Shown here: in pieces, positions 14,707 to 22,552 of the stretch | Layout: every line of letters starts with the position of its first letter | Numbering within the stretch: position 1 is the stretch's first letter | Assembly: GCA_964370195.1 (NCBI GenBank) | Contig: CAYJIH010000018.1 | Coordinates: 1-33,111 of the forward strand | Direction of reading: 5' to 3' | DNA from: JAAYCI01 sp964370195 | GTDB lineage: Bacteria > Bacillota > Clostridia > Oscillospirales > Ruminococcaceae | DNA length: 33,111 nt | Program-made: the position numbers and the translations under genes | The notes under the pieces: model-generated | The model's input: only the letters and a program-made list of their open reading frames with translations | Told to the model about the DNA's origin: nothing | Databases searched by the model: none

Positions 14707-16422
14707 TTAGTGTCTTTTGTCTTTGTGCTTTTTATCGTAGTTTTTTGGGGATTTTTTACCGTTGGAAGAACTACGGCGCGTTGCTTTCTCGCTGTGGCTG
14801 TCATCGTTTACGTTCAATACGTGCACACGTCTTCCACAAATTTTAACTTGTTTCATGGCCAGTAGTACATCAGGCGTAAACTCTGCCGGCAGCGGCACAA
14901 GAGAGTGACTGTCCTCGATTACAATTTTGCCAATATGCTTTGAGGAAATACCGGCATGTTCTGTAATGGCGCCCACCAAATGGTTGGCAGTACAATTGCA
15001 AGAAGAACCAATGTTGAACAATAAAACATTCATCTTTGGTTTTTTATTTGATTTTTTTACGGGCACAGCCTGTGAGGGGGAATCTTGCTTTTTTTTGCGT
15101 TTTCCTTGCGGAATGTCTTCTATATGTAATTCGTTTGTGTCAAAAGAATGGTTCATCAAAGCACAAGCAAGTGCTTTGGCATCATACCCCTCTTTTAAAA
15201 GGCGCGCTAAAATGGTTTTGCTTTGCTCGCTGGGCTCGTTTGTCAGTTCTTGACGTATTTTGTCAATGTTGCGTTCCAGCTGCTGCGCTTGTATACTTGC
15301 CCGCGTGGGCAGTTCCATTTCTTCTATTTGAGATTGAGATTTTTTTACTAAAGATTTGATGGTGGCCAGTTGCTGTTTGCCACAGCACAAGCTGATGGCT
15401 GTACCACTGCGGCCGGCACGCCCTGTGCGCCCAATGCGGTGCACATAGTATTCGGCAATTTTGGGCAAATCATAGTTGAACACATAGTCAATGTCTTGCA
15501 CATCAATGCCACGTGCAGCCACATCCGTGGCCACTAAAATTTCTGTGTTGCCACCTTTAAAGCCGGCCATTACAGTGCTGCGTTGGCTTTGTTTCATGTC
15601 ACCGTGTAGGCCTTGTGCCAAAAAGCCCTCTTCGCATAGGCTTTGTGTAAGCTCATCTACCATGCTTTTGGTGTTGGCAAAAACAATGGAGCGTTTTGGC
15701 TGCACTTGATGCAGTAGCATTGTAAGCGCTCTGTTTTTATACTGTTTTGGCGCATCTACATAAAATTGTTTAATTTCGCCTAAAACGGTTTTGTTTTGTG
15801 TGAGGTTGATTTGCACGGGGTCTTTTTGGAATTGCTGTGCAATTTGTAAAATGCTTTTGGGCACCGTGGCGGAAAACAGAACGGTTTGGCGGCTTTCCGG
15901 TGCGTCGCTTAAAATGGTTTCCACATCTTCTTTAAAGCCCATATTCAGCATTTCATCGGCTTCGTCCAGCACAATCATTTCAAGGTTGTGAAGTTTAATG
16001 GTACCACGGCTGATATGGTCCATGATGCGCCCGGGAGTGCCAATAACCATATTTGCTTTGCGCAAGGCACGAAACTGCGCGCGGTAATCGGAACCACCAA
16101 AGATATCGGCTGTGCGTACATGTGGCATATACGGGGCCAATTTGCGAACTTCTTCTGCGCATTGCTGGGCAAGTTCCCTGGTGGGGGAAAGAATCATCAC
16201 TTGGATGGCGGTGGCGTCTGGCTGAATGCGCTCTAGCGCAGGGATGGAAAAGGCAATGGTCTTGCCGGTTCCTGTTTGGGATTGTGCCAAAATGTCCACG
16301 CCGGAACGTGTGAGCGGGATGGTTTGTGCTTGCACTGCGGTTGCTTCATAAAAACCACGCTCGTCAATGGCTTTTTGAATGCTGGGCTGAAGAGATAGTT
16401 CGCTAAACATCGTTGTACTCAT
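14707..16422 (-). CDS. DEAD-box RNA helicase with C-terminal DbpA-type RNA-binding domain
   Basis: This 571-residue ATP-dependent RNA helicase has Walker A SQTGTGKT (48-55), motif Ib-type TPGR, DEAD (in VLDEADEML), SAT, and the helicase C-terminal motifs VATDVAARGID and HRIGRTGRAGR. After a charged linker of about 60 residues (GKRKKKQDSP...) comes a domain of about 75 residues like the DbpA RRM (VLLFNIGSSCNCTANHLVGAI). A basic Ser/Lys/His-rich tail follows. DbpA and CsdA/DeaD relatives remodel rRNA during ribosome assembly and in the cold. The ATG at 16422 follows AAGGAG; an upstream in-frame codon lies in the leader. A terminator hairpin sits immediately before the ribosome site, suggesting attenuation. 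Confidence 0.93.
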   Translation of the reverse strand: MSTTMFSELSLQPSIQKAIDERGFYEATAVQAQTIPLTRSGVDILAQSQTGTGKTIAFSIPALERIQPDATAIQVMILSPTRELAQQCAEEVRKLAPYMPHVRTADIFGGSDYRAQFRALRKANMVIGTPGRIMDHISRGTIKLHNLEMIVLDEADEMLNMGFKEDVETILSDAPESRQTVLFSATVPKSILQIAQQFQKDPVQINLTQNKTVLGEIKQFYVDAPKQYKNRALTMLLHQVQPKRSIVFANTKSMVDELTQSLCEEGFLAQGLHGDMKQSQRSTVMAGFKGGNTEILVATDVAARGIDVQDIDYVFNYDLPKIAEYYVHRIGRTGRAGRSGTAISLCCGKQQLATIKSLVKKSQSQIEEMELPTRASIQAQQLERNIDKIRQELTNEPSEQSKTILARLLKEGYDAKALACALMNHSFDTNELHIEDIPQGKRKKKQDSPSQAVPVKKSNKKPKMNVLLFNIGSSCNCTANHLVGAITEHAGISSKHIGKIVIEDSHSLVPLPAEFTPDVLLAMKQVKICGRRVHVLNVNDDSHSEKATRRSSSNGKKSPKNYDKKHKDKRH

Positions 16423-16442
16423 AAAACTCCTTTGTTTCACAT

Positions 16443-16472
16443 AAAAAAGCAAGATGCCTCATCGCATCTTGC
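16443..16472 (-). terminator. Intrinsic terminator in the helicase leader (probable attenuator)
   Basis: On the minus strand GCAAGATGC (16464-16472) pairs with GCATCTTGC (16449-16457) around a 6-nt loop, followed by TTTTTT (16443-16448). It lies between the helicase promoter and its AAAGGAG ribosome site, so it would stop transcripts before the start codon unless disrupted. It could also end read-through from the gene ending at 16620. Confidence 0.75.
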
Positions 16473-16502
16473 CTAATTGAAAAGATATACCGATTCCACT
16501 AT

Positions 16503-16531
16503 AGTATAGCACACCAGCCAAAGAGAAACAA
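16503..16531 (-). promoter_or_regulatory. Promoter of the DEAD-box helicase gene
   Basis: On the minus strand TTGTTT (16526-16531), 17 bases and TATACT (16503-16508) predict a start near 16496. The leader is about 70 bases and contains the terminator at 16443-16472. Confidence 0.6.
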
Positions 16532-16619
16532 GCAGTAAATTAAGAAAAGTGAATGATTTTGGCGGTGAATGGACTACATTTTGCTAAAAACCACCAGGGC
16601 AGGTTGTTTATTAAAATAA

Positions 16620-17735
16620 TTATGTTGCGGTGTGCTCGGCAAGGTGAATAACCACGTATTCCGACACACTTCCTAAGCGGATGGGAGAATTCCATGTGCC
16701 CATGCCGGAAGTAATAATCATGGTACAATCACCCACTTGCTCCATGCCATATACGCCATCGTAAATAAAGCTTTCGAAAAAACCGATGGGTGGAATTTGT
16801 CCGCCGTGTGTGTGGCCGGATAGATATAAATCAGCACCAAGGTCTGCCATGGTTTCTACATCAATTGGTTTGTGTTCTAAAACAATGATGGGCTTTTCTT
16901 GGTCTAAGCCTTGCATTAGTTGCTGTGCGGGCATAGGCGATGCGCCAACGTCAGCATCCCATCGCCCCACAAGGTAAAAACTGTCGTCTATTAAAACAGT
17001 TTCATCTTCCAGTATATGAATTCCATTTTGCAGCACATTTTCCCTTACAAAGGCAACGTTTTCCGGTTCAGCCCCGATAACAGCGGCCACATCGCCCTCA
17101 TGGTTTCCCCACACAAAATACGTGCCGTATTTTGACGAAAGATTCCCAAAGGCACGGCAAGCCACTTCTACTTCTTCCTGTGTGGTTCGCTCGTCAAACA
17201 AATCGCCGCCTAGCAGCACAATATCCGGGTTTAAGGCTTCAATTTCCGCACAATACCCCTCAATGTTTTCCTTTGTGATGGAAACACCCATATGAACATC
17301 GGCAATGAACACAATGTTAAGCGCCCCATTTTCTACCGTCTTGTCAGTGGGCACATCATATTCGGTCATCACCACATGAAAGCCATTGATGGCACCCAAT
17401 ACCATTACAGCTGCGGTGATGAAAAAGGCTGGAATACCGCCGAAATATAGGTGTTTCATCACGCTACTTTTAGGAAACCGCCTGCGGTAAACAAGGCCCA
17501 AAAGGTCGAACAGGAGGCAAAATAAGGCGAAATAGCCAAAAACAATGGTTGCTGTGCCAAGCGAGTTAAAATAAGTAGACACAAGCAATGCGGCAACAAC
17601 CAAACCGAAACAAATGGTAAAAAGTTTCGGTTTTTCTTTTGAGAAAAATGCAAACATCCTTTTGAAAAAGTAGTTTAAATAAACACTGCCAATAAGAATG
17701 CCGGCAGAGACAATGATGATAAAAAATAAATGCAT
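16620..17735 (-). CDS. Membrane-anchored metallophosphoesterase (YkuE/YaeI-like)
   Basis: This 371-residue protein has four hydrophobic segments in the first 125 residues, followed by a calcineurin-type phosphoesterase domain. Metal-binding motifs in order are IADVHMG, GGDLFDE, GNHE, a later LEHKP, and SGHTHGGQ. These give the dinuclear metal site of the superfamily. Relatives such as YaeI act on lipid-linked pyrophosphates, but the substrate here is unknown. The start lies 17 bases after the stop of the upstream gene and has only a weak ribosome site, so it may depend on coupling with that gene. Confidence 0.88.
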   Translation of the reverse strand: MHLFFIIIVSAGILIGSVYLNYFFKRMFAFFSKEKPKLFTICFGLVVAALLVSTYFNSLGTATIVFGYFALFCLLFDLLGLVYRRRFPKSSVMKHLYFGGIPAFFITAAVMVLGAINGFHVVMTEYDVPTDKTVENGALNIVFIADVHMGVSITKENIEGYCAEIEALNPDIVLLGGDLFDERTTQEEVEVACRAFGNLSSKYGTYFVWGNHEGDVAAVIGAEPENVAFVRENVLQNGIHILEDETVLIDDSFYLVGRWDADVGASPMPAQQLMQGLDQEKPIIVLEHKPIDVETMADLGADLYLSGHTHGGQIPPIGFFESFIYDGVYGMEQVGDCTMIITSGMGTWNSPIRLGSVSEYVVIHLAEHTAT

Positions 17736-17752
17736 AAAAACTCGTTTCTCTC

Positions 17753-19564
17753 TTAGTGGGTAAAAGGTGTGTTTGTTTTAAAAACCAGCCAATCGGCAGG
17801 ATTTGCTTCGGCGGATACAACCGCTATAGCGGCAGAACTTGCGCTGGAAGCAGGAGCGGTGCCGGACGTAATGCCAGCCCCTGAATTGGGGTGTTGGCCG
17901 GAATATATGGAATCTGCGACAAACAAGGCAACAAGAATACCACATAATGTTACAAGCACTTTGCTGTTGATTCTATTGATATAGTTGTCTAAAACGGGGG
18001 CCAATAAATAAACCACAGCAATGGCGCCAAGGCCAAAAACCAAAAGGCCTTCGCCACAAATTCTTCCGTGTAAGTTTAAGAAATAGCCGCTGTAATCCCA
18101 CCACTTTGTGCCGTTGTGTGTCATTTCCAATGTATAGGCTGTAAGATACTCTATGGTGCCGCACAAAACAACTGTTGCAAAAAACTGCACCAAAACATTT
18201 TGGCGTAACTTGTATAGAATGGTTAAAATTAAAATGCCACCACTGCCGTAAATGGGCAACCATGGGCCATACATTGTGCCACGATTCACAAAAATACCAT
18301 CATGAAGCAAATGCAAGGTTACTTCCCATGCCCAGCCGATAAAAGAAAAAATAAAAAACATGAACACCAACGTGGGAATGGTGTATTTTTTCATATAGTT
18401 TGTTGTTTCACTTTTTGTTCTTTTCGATCGCTCCGGTAGGGGGAATAGCCTTGTGGGGTATTGCTTGGCGCTAAGAATGTTTTCGAAATCTTTTGCGTAA
18501 TTTTCTAAGATGAGCTCGCGCTCGCGCTTGTCTGTGTTTTCTGTTCTGTGCAAGGCAATACCAAAAAAGTTTAAAATGGTTTCGAGTTTGTTTTTTGGTT
18601 GAGCCTCTTGTGTTTTTGGCGCATTAAGAATGGCAAGCACATCGGTGTATTTTTTCGAAATTTCGTTTGGTTTGGCTTTTTCATATAGGTAGGTATCATT
18701 CAATTTTTCTACGTCGAGCACGTTGTTGCTTTTTGCCAAATCTCTTATTTGCACGTAGTATTCGCTATACGTTGCCAGCTGGTATGCGTTGGAATAAAAT
18801 AAACCGGATAAGCCCAAGGTGGCAATGTTGAGTATGTTCCACCCAATGAACGAGAGTTCAAGCAAAAAACAGTTCCACTTATGGCCGTTCATCATGTTTC
18901 GGGATAAAGTGATGGCTTCCTTTGCTGTAAGATCTGGATTTTCTGCTAAGAGATAGGGCACTAAAAAGTACGAATATCGCTTGATAATGCCGCCCACCAA
19001 AAATACACAGAACCATAAAAGAAGATAAATATAACGCACAAACATGGCAAAGGAAACTTTTGACCATTTTTTTGTATGATATAAAAACAGGAAGCGATTC
19101 GGTGCCACTTTTTCGTATAGTCGGCTTTCTAAAAATATACGCCGCGCAATAACACAGTACATATTTCCGATAAAGAACCAGGCGACAAAAATTACAAGCA
19201 AGCCTATAAAAATAAACAATATAGCGCTTGTTCCTTCGGAGCCTATAAGGGCATTGATGGCATTAAAAATAGAATCGTAAATAGAGCCGGAACCAAAACT
19301 GGTGATGAGACTGGCAAAAATGCCGTTGCTGATGCCAAAAATTTCTCGCCCCCCCTCTAAAATGGCAGGGGGCAGTGTGATGAGTTGCCGCAGAGATGCG
19401 GTTTCGCTGTAAAACACAGTGAGTGAATCCGAAAATTCACTGCCAACAAGTGCTGCAAATAAGCAGGTAATGAGTAAGATGAGATAATGTGTTTTTACCG
19501 TTTTACGCCCTTTTTGCTTTAGTAGTGCTATTTTAATGCTGTGGTTACTTGCTTTTCGGGCCAT
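17753..19564 (-). CDS. DUF975 + CmpB-type (putative ABC-transporter type IV) membrane fusion protein
   Basis: This 603-residue protein has two membrane modules. Residues about 20-285 have the pattern of DUF975 proteins, including the block AKEAITLSRNMMNGHKWNCFLLELSFIGWNILNI. A soluble charged linker of about 100 residues follows. Residues about 395-560 match the putative ABC-transporter type IV/CmpB family, with FIFSFIGWAWEV, GPWLPIYGSGG and WDYSGYFLNLHGRIC. It ends with a Ser/Ala-rich tail. Neither module has a known activity. AGGGGGA precedes the ATG, and a promoter lies 40-70 bases upstream. It is likely cotranscribed with the phosphoesterase, suggesting an envelope role. Confidence 0.8.
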   Translation of the reverse strand: MARKASNHSIKIALLKQKGRKTVKTHYLILLITCLFAALVGSEFSDSLTVFYSETASLRQLITLPPAILEGGREIFGISNGIFASLITSFGSGSIYDSIFNAINALIGSEGTSAILFIFIGLLVIFVAWFFIGNMYCVIARRIFLESRLYEKVAPNRFLFLYHTKKWSKVSFAMFVRYIYLLLWFCVFLVGGIIKRYSYFLVPYLLAENPDLTAKEAITLSRNMMNGHKWNCFLLELSFIGWNILNIATLGLSGLFYSNAYQLATYSEYYVQIRDLAKSNNVLDVEKLNDTYLYEKAKPNEISKKYTDVLAILNAPKTQEAQPKNKLETILNFFGIALHRTENTDKRERELILENYAKDFENILSAKQYPTRLFPLPERSKRTKSETTNYMKKYTIPTLVFMFFIFSFIGWAWEVTLHLLHDGIFVNRGTMYGPWLPIYGSGGILILTILYKLRQNVLVQFFATVVLCGTIEYLTAYTLEMTHNGTKWWDYSGYFLNLHGRICGEGLLVFGLGAIAVVYLLAPVLDNYINRINSKVLVTLCGILVALFVADSIYSGQHPNSGAGITSGTAPASSASSAAIAVVSAEANPADWLVFKTNTPFTH

Positions 19565-19604
19565 GCAGGGTCCCCCTTTTGCTTTTGAAACATCATATCG
19601 TATT

Positions 19605-19633
19605 ATTATAATCTATGACATTCTTTTTAGCAA
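19605..19633 (-). promoter_or_regulatory. Promoter of the DUF975-CmpB / phosphoesterase operon
   Basis: On the minus strand TTGCTA (19628-19633), 17 bases and a perfect TATAAT (19605-19610). A small dyad TCTAC-AGT-GTAGA lies just upstream of the -35 box. Confidence 0.6.
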
Positions 19634-19799
19634 CCGTTCTACAGTGTAGAGCAAGGCGGTGTCTACACAGGTGTTTGGGCAGTAAGATTCAACGTGAATA
19701 GACACAGTCTGGATGGATTTTTTGCAATAGAGTTGCCGTTTCCTACTACGTATGATACGCAGTGTTTTAAAAGAGATGCAAGATCCTGTGAAAATCTGC

Positions 19800-19828
19800 T
19801 TGTGAACTTATCTTATTCGGTATATAAT
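19800..19828 (+). promoter_or_regulatory. Promoter of the repeat-channel gene
   Basis: TTGTGA (19800-19805), 17 bases and a perfect TATAAT (19823-19828) are followed by a leader of about 45 bases with AAGGAGGG before the ATG at 19879. Confidence 0.65.
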
Positions 19829-19878
19829 TATAATAAGAATATATAGTGGAACTTTGAATGTGCTTAAGGAGGGTAAAG

Positions 19879-21696
19879 ATGGGAAAGATGATAAGCATGG
19901 AAGAGAATGAGGTGGCTTTTGATAGGTTTAAGTATTTGTTAACAACGTATCCCTATGACTATATTCTTTCGCATCAAATAACAGATGAAACCGATAAATC
20001 GGTTACAGTGGTCTACAAGCTGAAAAAAAATGGTAGCATCGAGCTAACGTATACAGCCGTTGAGATGGCGGAGCTTCTACAGCAGTGCAGCCGCCGTGAA
20101 AATGTTTGTTTGGACCGATGTTATATAAAGGATTTTGATTATAAAAAACTGAAAATAGCTGCAGAAAATGCAAATGCTTCACTGGACGAATTTTCGGCAG
20201 AATGTGCCTTTTTTGCAGGGACCACAAATTTTGCCGGCGCACATTTTGCTGCCGACACCGTTTCTTTTTTAGGCTCTAATTTCGAAGGGGAAGAAATATC
20301 GTTTGAATCTTCCACATTTCGTGCAGGGCACGTTTCGTTTGAAAAAGTTCGTTGTATCAACGGAAATATTTCCTTTCAAGGGGCTGATTTTGGGGATGGA
20401 GATGTTTCGTTTGCCGGCCTTGAACTGGCAAGCGGGGCGGTTATGTTTAACAACGCTAAATTTGGCAATGGCGAAATTACTTTTAAAGAGGCCAACTTTG
20501 GCAATGGAGATGTCTCGTTTTTAGAAACGAACTTTGGCCAAGGGGATATATCGTTTGAAGGCGTTAATTTCGGCAATGGTGAAATGTGGTTTGGACGTGC
20601 TGCTTTTGGCGACGGAAAAGTATCGTTTGAAAAGGCGTGCTTTGGCGATGGAGATGTTACGTTTTGGGAGACGGATTTTGGCAAGGGGCCTGTATCCTTT
20701 AATAACTCTGTGTTTGGGCATGGGGAAGTTTCGTTTTGTGGCACCACATTTGGCGACGATTATGTTTGGTTCGATGATGCGGATTTTGGCACGGGCAGTG
20801 TTTCCTTTATGGGCACCAATTTTGGCAACAGTGATGTGCGTTTTTACAGAACCAATTTTGAAGAAGGCGACGTTACATTTTTTGGCTCTACCTTTGGCGA
20901 AAGCAAAATTCGGTTTTGGCGAACACATTTTGGTAACGGAGAGGTGAACTTTACAGGGGTGATGGCGCCAAAAACGTGCATCACTTTCAAGGCGTGCAAC
21001 CTTCTCAACCATGAAATTTTCCGCTTTGATGAAGTGAAAACATTAGAACTTATAGATTGTATTATAGATGGTGTTTTGCTTTTGAATAGCGAGAAAAAAG
21101 GGGCCGTGAAAATAGAGGAGCTTTCTTTCTTAAATACAAAAAATTTGGGAAGTATTTTTATCGATTGGGAAACGGCGCAAAAGGCCATTGCACGCTACCC
21201 AAGTGCAGCCAATGAAACAGAAGAAGATATGAACCGAAAAAAAGCAAACCAAATGAAAATGTTGAAAGAGAATTTCCATCACCTAGGTGAGTATGACAGC
21301 GAGGACGAAGCATTTGCAGAATATATGAATTATCGCCGCAAAACACGCGATCGCATCTTGCGGTTCCCCTCGTGGGTTCTTTCTGCAATCTCGGGGTATG
21401 GAACAAAGCCGTTCCGCCTGTTTGTTACGATGATATGTACTATATTTTTGTTTGGTTTCGTTTTTAGTGGCATCATTCCTGCCGTTCAAATGGTGGGAAG
21501 AGAAGAGTTTGGCCAAGGGTTCTTTGGTTTGGCTCGAGGGTTGTATTTTAGCATGATTACATTTATGACCATTGGTTATGGCGATATTTCGCCGGCCAAT
21601 GAATTGACAGCCATTTTAGCGGGGCTTGAAGGGTTTGCCGGCTTGTTCCTCATGTCGTACTTTACAGTAGCAGTGGTGAGGAAAACATTGCGCTAA
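19879..21696 (+). CDS. Potassium-channel-like protein with twenty 12-residue beta-solenoid-type repeats
   Basis: This 605-residue protein has three parts. Residues 1-121 are a soluble N-terminus. Residues 122-361 are exactly twenty 12-residue repeats with consensus xFGxGxVSFxxx, where Phe occurs at positions 2 and 9. Residues about 510-605 form two membrane helices around a pore loop with TFMTIGYGD, in which TIGYG (564-568) matches the potassium selectivity filter. The repeat resembles pentapeptide-repeat or other right-handed beta-helix solenoids but keeps a strict 12-residue period. Proteins joining pentapeptide-like repeats to a two-helix ion channel domain exist, and this appears to be a long, regular example. 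The ATG at 19879 follows AAGGAGGG by 5 bases. The gene is monocistronic, with a good promoter. Confidence 0.85.
   Translation: MGKMISMEENEVAFDRFKYLLTTYPYDYILSHQITDETDKSVTVVYKLKKNGSIELTYTAVEMAELLQQCSRRENVCLDRCYIKDFDYKKLKIAAENANASLDEFSAECAFFAGTTNFAGAHFAADTVSFLGSNFEGEEISFESSTFRAGHVSFEKVRCINGNISFQGADFGDGDVSFAGLELASGAVMFNNAKFGNGEITFKEANFGNGDVSFLETNFGQGDISFEGVNFGNGEMWFGRAAFGDGKVSFEKACFGDGDVTFWETDFGKGPVSFNNSVFGHGEVSFCGTTFGDDYVWFDDADFGTGSVSFMGTNFGNSDVRFYRTNFEEGDVTFFGSTFGESKIRFWRTHFGNGEVNFTGVMAPKTCITFKACNLLNHEIFRFDEVKTLELIDCIIDGVLLLNSEKKGAVKIEELSFLNTKNLGSIFIDWETAQKAIARYPSAANETEEDMNRKKANQMKMLKENFHHLGEYDSEDEAFAEYMNYRRKTRDRILRFPSWVLSAISGYGTKPFRLFVTMICTIFLFGFVFSGIIPAVQMVGREEFGQGFFGLARGLYFSMITFMTIGYGDISPANELTAILAGLEGFAGLFLMSYFTVAVVRKTLR
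20242..20961 (+). repeat. Twenty tandem 36-bp coding repeats
   Basis: The channel gene has 20 units of 36 bases with no insertion or deletion (20 x 36 = 720). Units in the centre are most alike at the protein level (FGNGDVSF, FGDGDVTF, FGHGEVSF). Edge units are more diverged, and one lacks the first Phe (RCINGNISF). The array is part of the reading frame. Confidence 0.9.
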
Positions 21697-21978
21697 AGTG
21701 GTTTTGTTATAGGCCGCCTAACAAATGGGAAAGAAAAACGTATACATAAAAAGAATGGAACAAAATGGCCAAGGGGAAACGACTTTGTAAAACTTCCAAT
21801 TACAAAGCTGTGTTTTTATAGATAACCGGGAAGATAAAGTGGCATTTTTATAGAGGCGCTGTGTGGAACATTTGAAAACAGATATAAACCTGTGCCGAGA
21901 AAATTTGGCATTGCAAACGGTTTTGATTGTTGTGTATCGTGCAAGATATTGATTCAATCATAATAGGGGAGTACGGTT
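21697..21978 (+). other. Intergenic region with a weak terminator-like hairpin
   Basis: CTTTGTAA (21783-21790) pairs with TTACAAAG (21800-21807) and is followed by CTGTGTTTTTAT. The stem is AT-rich and the T-run is offset, so it would be a weak terminator for the channel gene. Nothing else is supported here. Confidence 0.3.
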
Positions 21979-22176
21979 ATGGAAGAGCATATACAAAATC
22001 ATATACAAGAAGGGTTTGCATTGCAGCGCTTTTTTGAAAATGAACGTTTGCAAAAGTTGGTTTGGCTAACAGAAAAGCGGACTAAAAATGTGTTGGAGTA
22101 TGAAAAAATGTGTGATGACGAGCTTGAAATTTACGCTGCAGGCGAGCTGTTTTTACAGGATGACAAACAGGGTTGA
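21979..22176 (+). CDS. Small hypothetical protein (65 residues)
   Basis: This is a short acidic protein (many Glu, Asp and Gln) predicted to be helical, with a basic centre (LTEKRTKNVLEYEK). It has two cysteine-free helices and no signal peptide. GGGGAG lies 7 bases before the ATG, which makes it a credible gene despite its size. I do not recognise the family. It lies just upstream of the palindromic promoter at 22270-22331; read-through from here would produce RNA containing the full palindrome. Confidence 0.55.
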   Translation: MEEHIQNHIQEGFALQRFFENERLQKLVWLTEKRTKNVLEYEKMCDDELEIYAAGELFLQDDKQG

Positions 22177-22186
22177 GCGATTTTGC

Positions 22187-22273
22187 CTATAACAAAGCAA
22201 GAAATGTGAGAGCAACTTTTACCGCAGCTTTTATTTTATGAAAAACACGATTGTTAAAAGATGGGATTGACAT
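22187..22273 (-). CDS. Possible 28-residue cationic hydrophobic peptide reading out of the palindrome
   Basis: The 62-bp palindrome places the same ribosome site and ATG on the minus strand as on the plus strand. The minus-strand frame starting at 22273 encodes 28 residues beginning MSIPSFNNRVF and ending VALTFLALL, with Lys and Arg on one side of a likely helix. A mirror-image -10 (TATATT) exists; the mirror -35 reads TACACA instead of TTGACA. The coding potential rests only on this symmetry, so it may be chance. Confidence 0.25.
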   Translation of the reverse strand: MSIPSFNNRVFHKIKAAVKVALTFLALL

Positions 22274-22331
22274 ACGCCCCTCCTTGCAGTATATTAGTAA
22301 TTACTAATATACTGCAAGGAGGGGCGTATGT
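22267..22331. promoter_or_regulatory. Promoter embedded in a 62-bp perfect palindrome
   Basis: Positions 22270-22331 are completely self-complementary, with no spacer; the dyad lies between 22300 and 22301. TTGACA (22267-22272), 17 bases and TATATT (22290-22295) form the promoter, so transcription starts about 7 bases later, within a few bases of the dyad. The right half supplies the AAGGAGG ribosome site and ATG of the ferredoxin at 22328. An mRNA from this promoter contains only one arm, whereas read-through RNA from upstream would hide that ribosome site in a 31-bp stem. The AT-rich centre is a plausible operator for the ArsR protein encoded at 23102. Confidence 0.85.
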
Positions 22332-22552
22332 GTAAAAGTAAAAAAGTGGCACATGTGCAAAATTTATGTGTGGCCTGTGGCACGTGCATGGGAGAATGTC
22401 CATTTGGTGCCATTTCAATTCCACAAGGAATTAAGGCTAAAATTGATGAGGAAAAATGTGTGGGCTGTGGTAAGTGTAGCAAGGTTTGCCCTGCGTCAGA
22501 GATTGAAATTTTATTTCGCGAGGTAGAAAATGAAAAACAAAAAGTGGTATGA
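22328..22552 (+). CDS. 2[4Fe-4S] ferredoxin
   Basis: This 74-residue protein has two classic motifs: C14, C17, C20, C24-P and C44, C47, C50, C54-P. An extra cysteine is at position 2. It carries low-potential electrons in the cytoplasm. The start is fixed by AAGGAGG 5 bases upstream inside the palindrome. The last 23 bases overlap the next gene, so the products are probably made together. The partner is likely the membrane Fe-S protein that follows. Confidence 0.9.
   Translation: MCKSKKVAHVQNLCVACGTCMGECPFGAISIPQGIKAKIDEEKCVGCGKCSKVCPASEIEILFREVENEKQKVV

Noticed and set aside
20242..20961. Regular 36-base period suggesting a CRISPR array
   Set aside because: The units are contiguous, diverged and coding; there are no identical repeats with unique spacers.
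21730..21800. 21-codon frame starting MGKKNVYIKR after the channel gene
   Set aside because: There is no ribosome site upstream and nothing supports translation.
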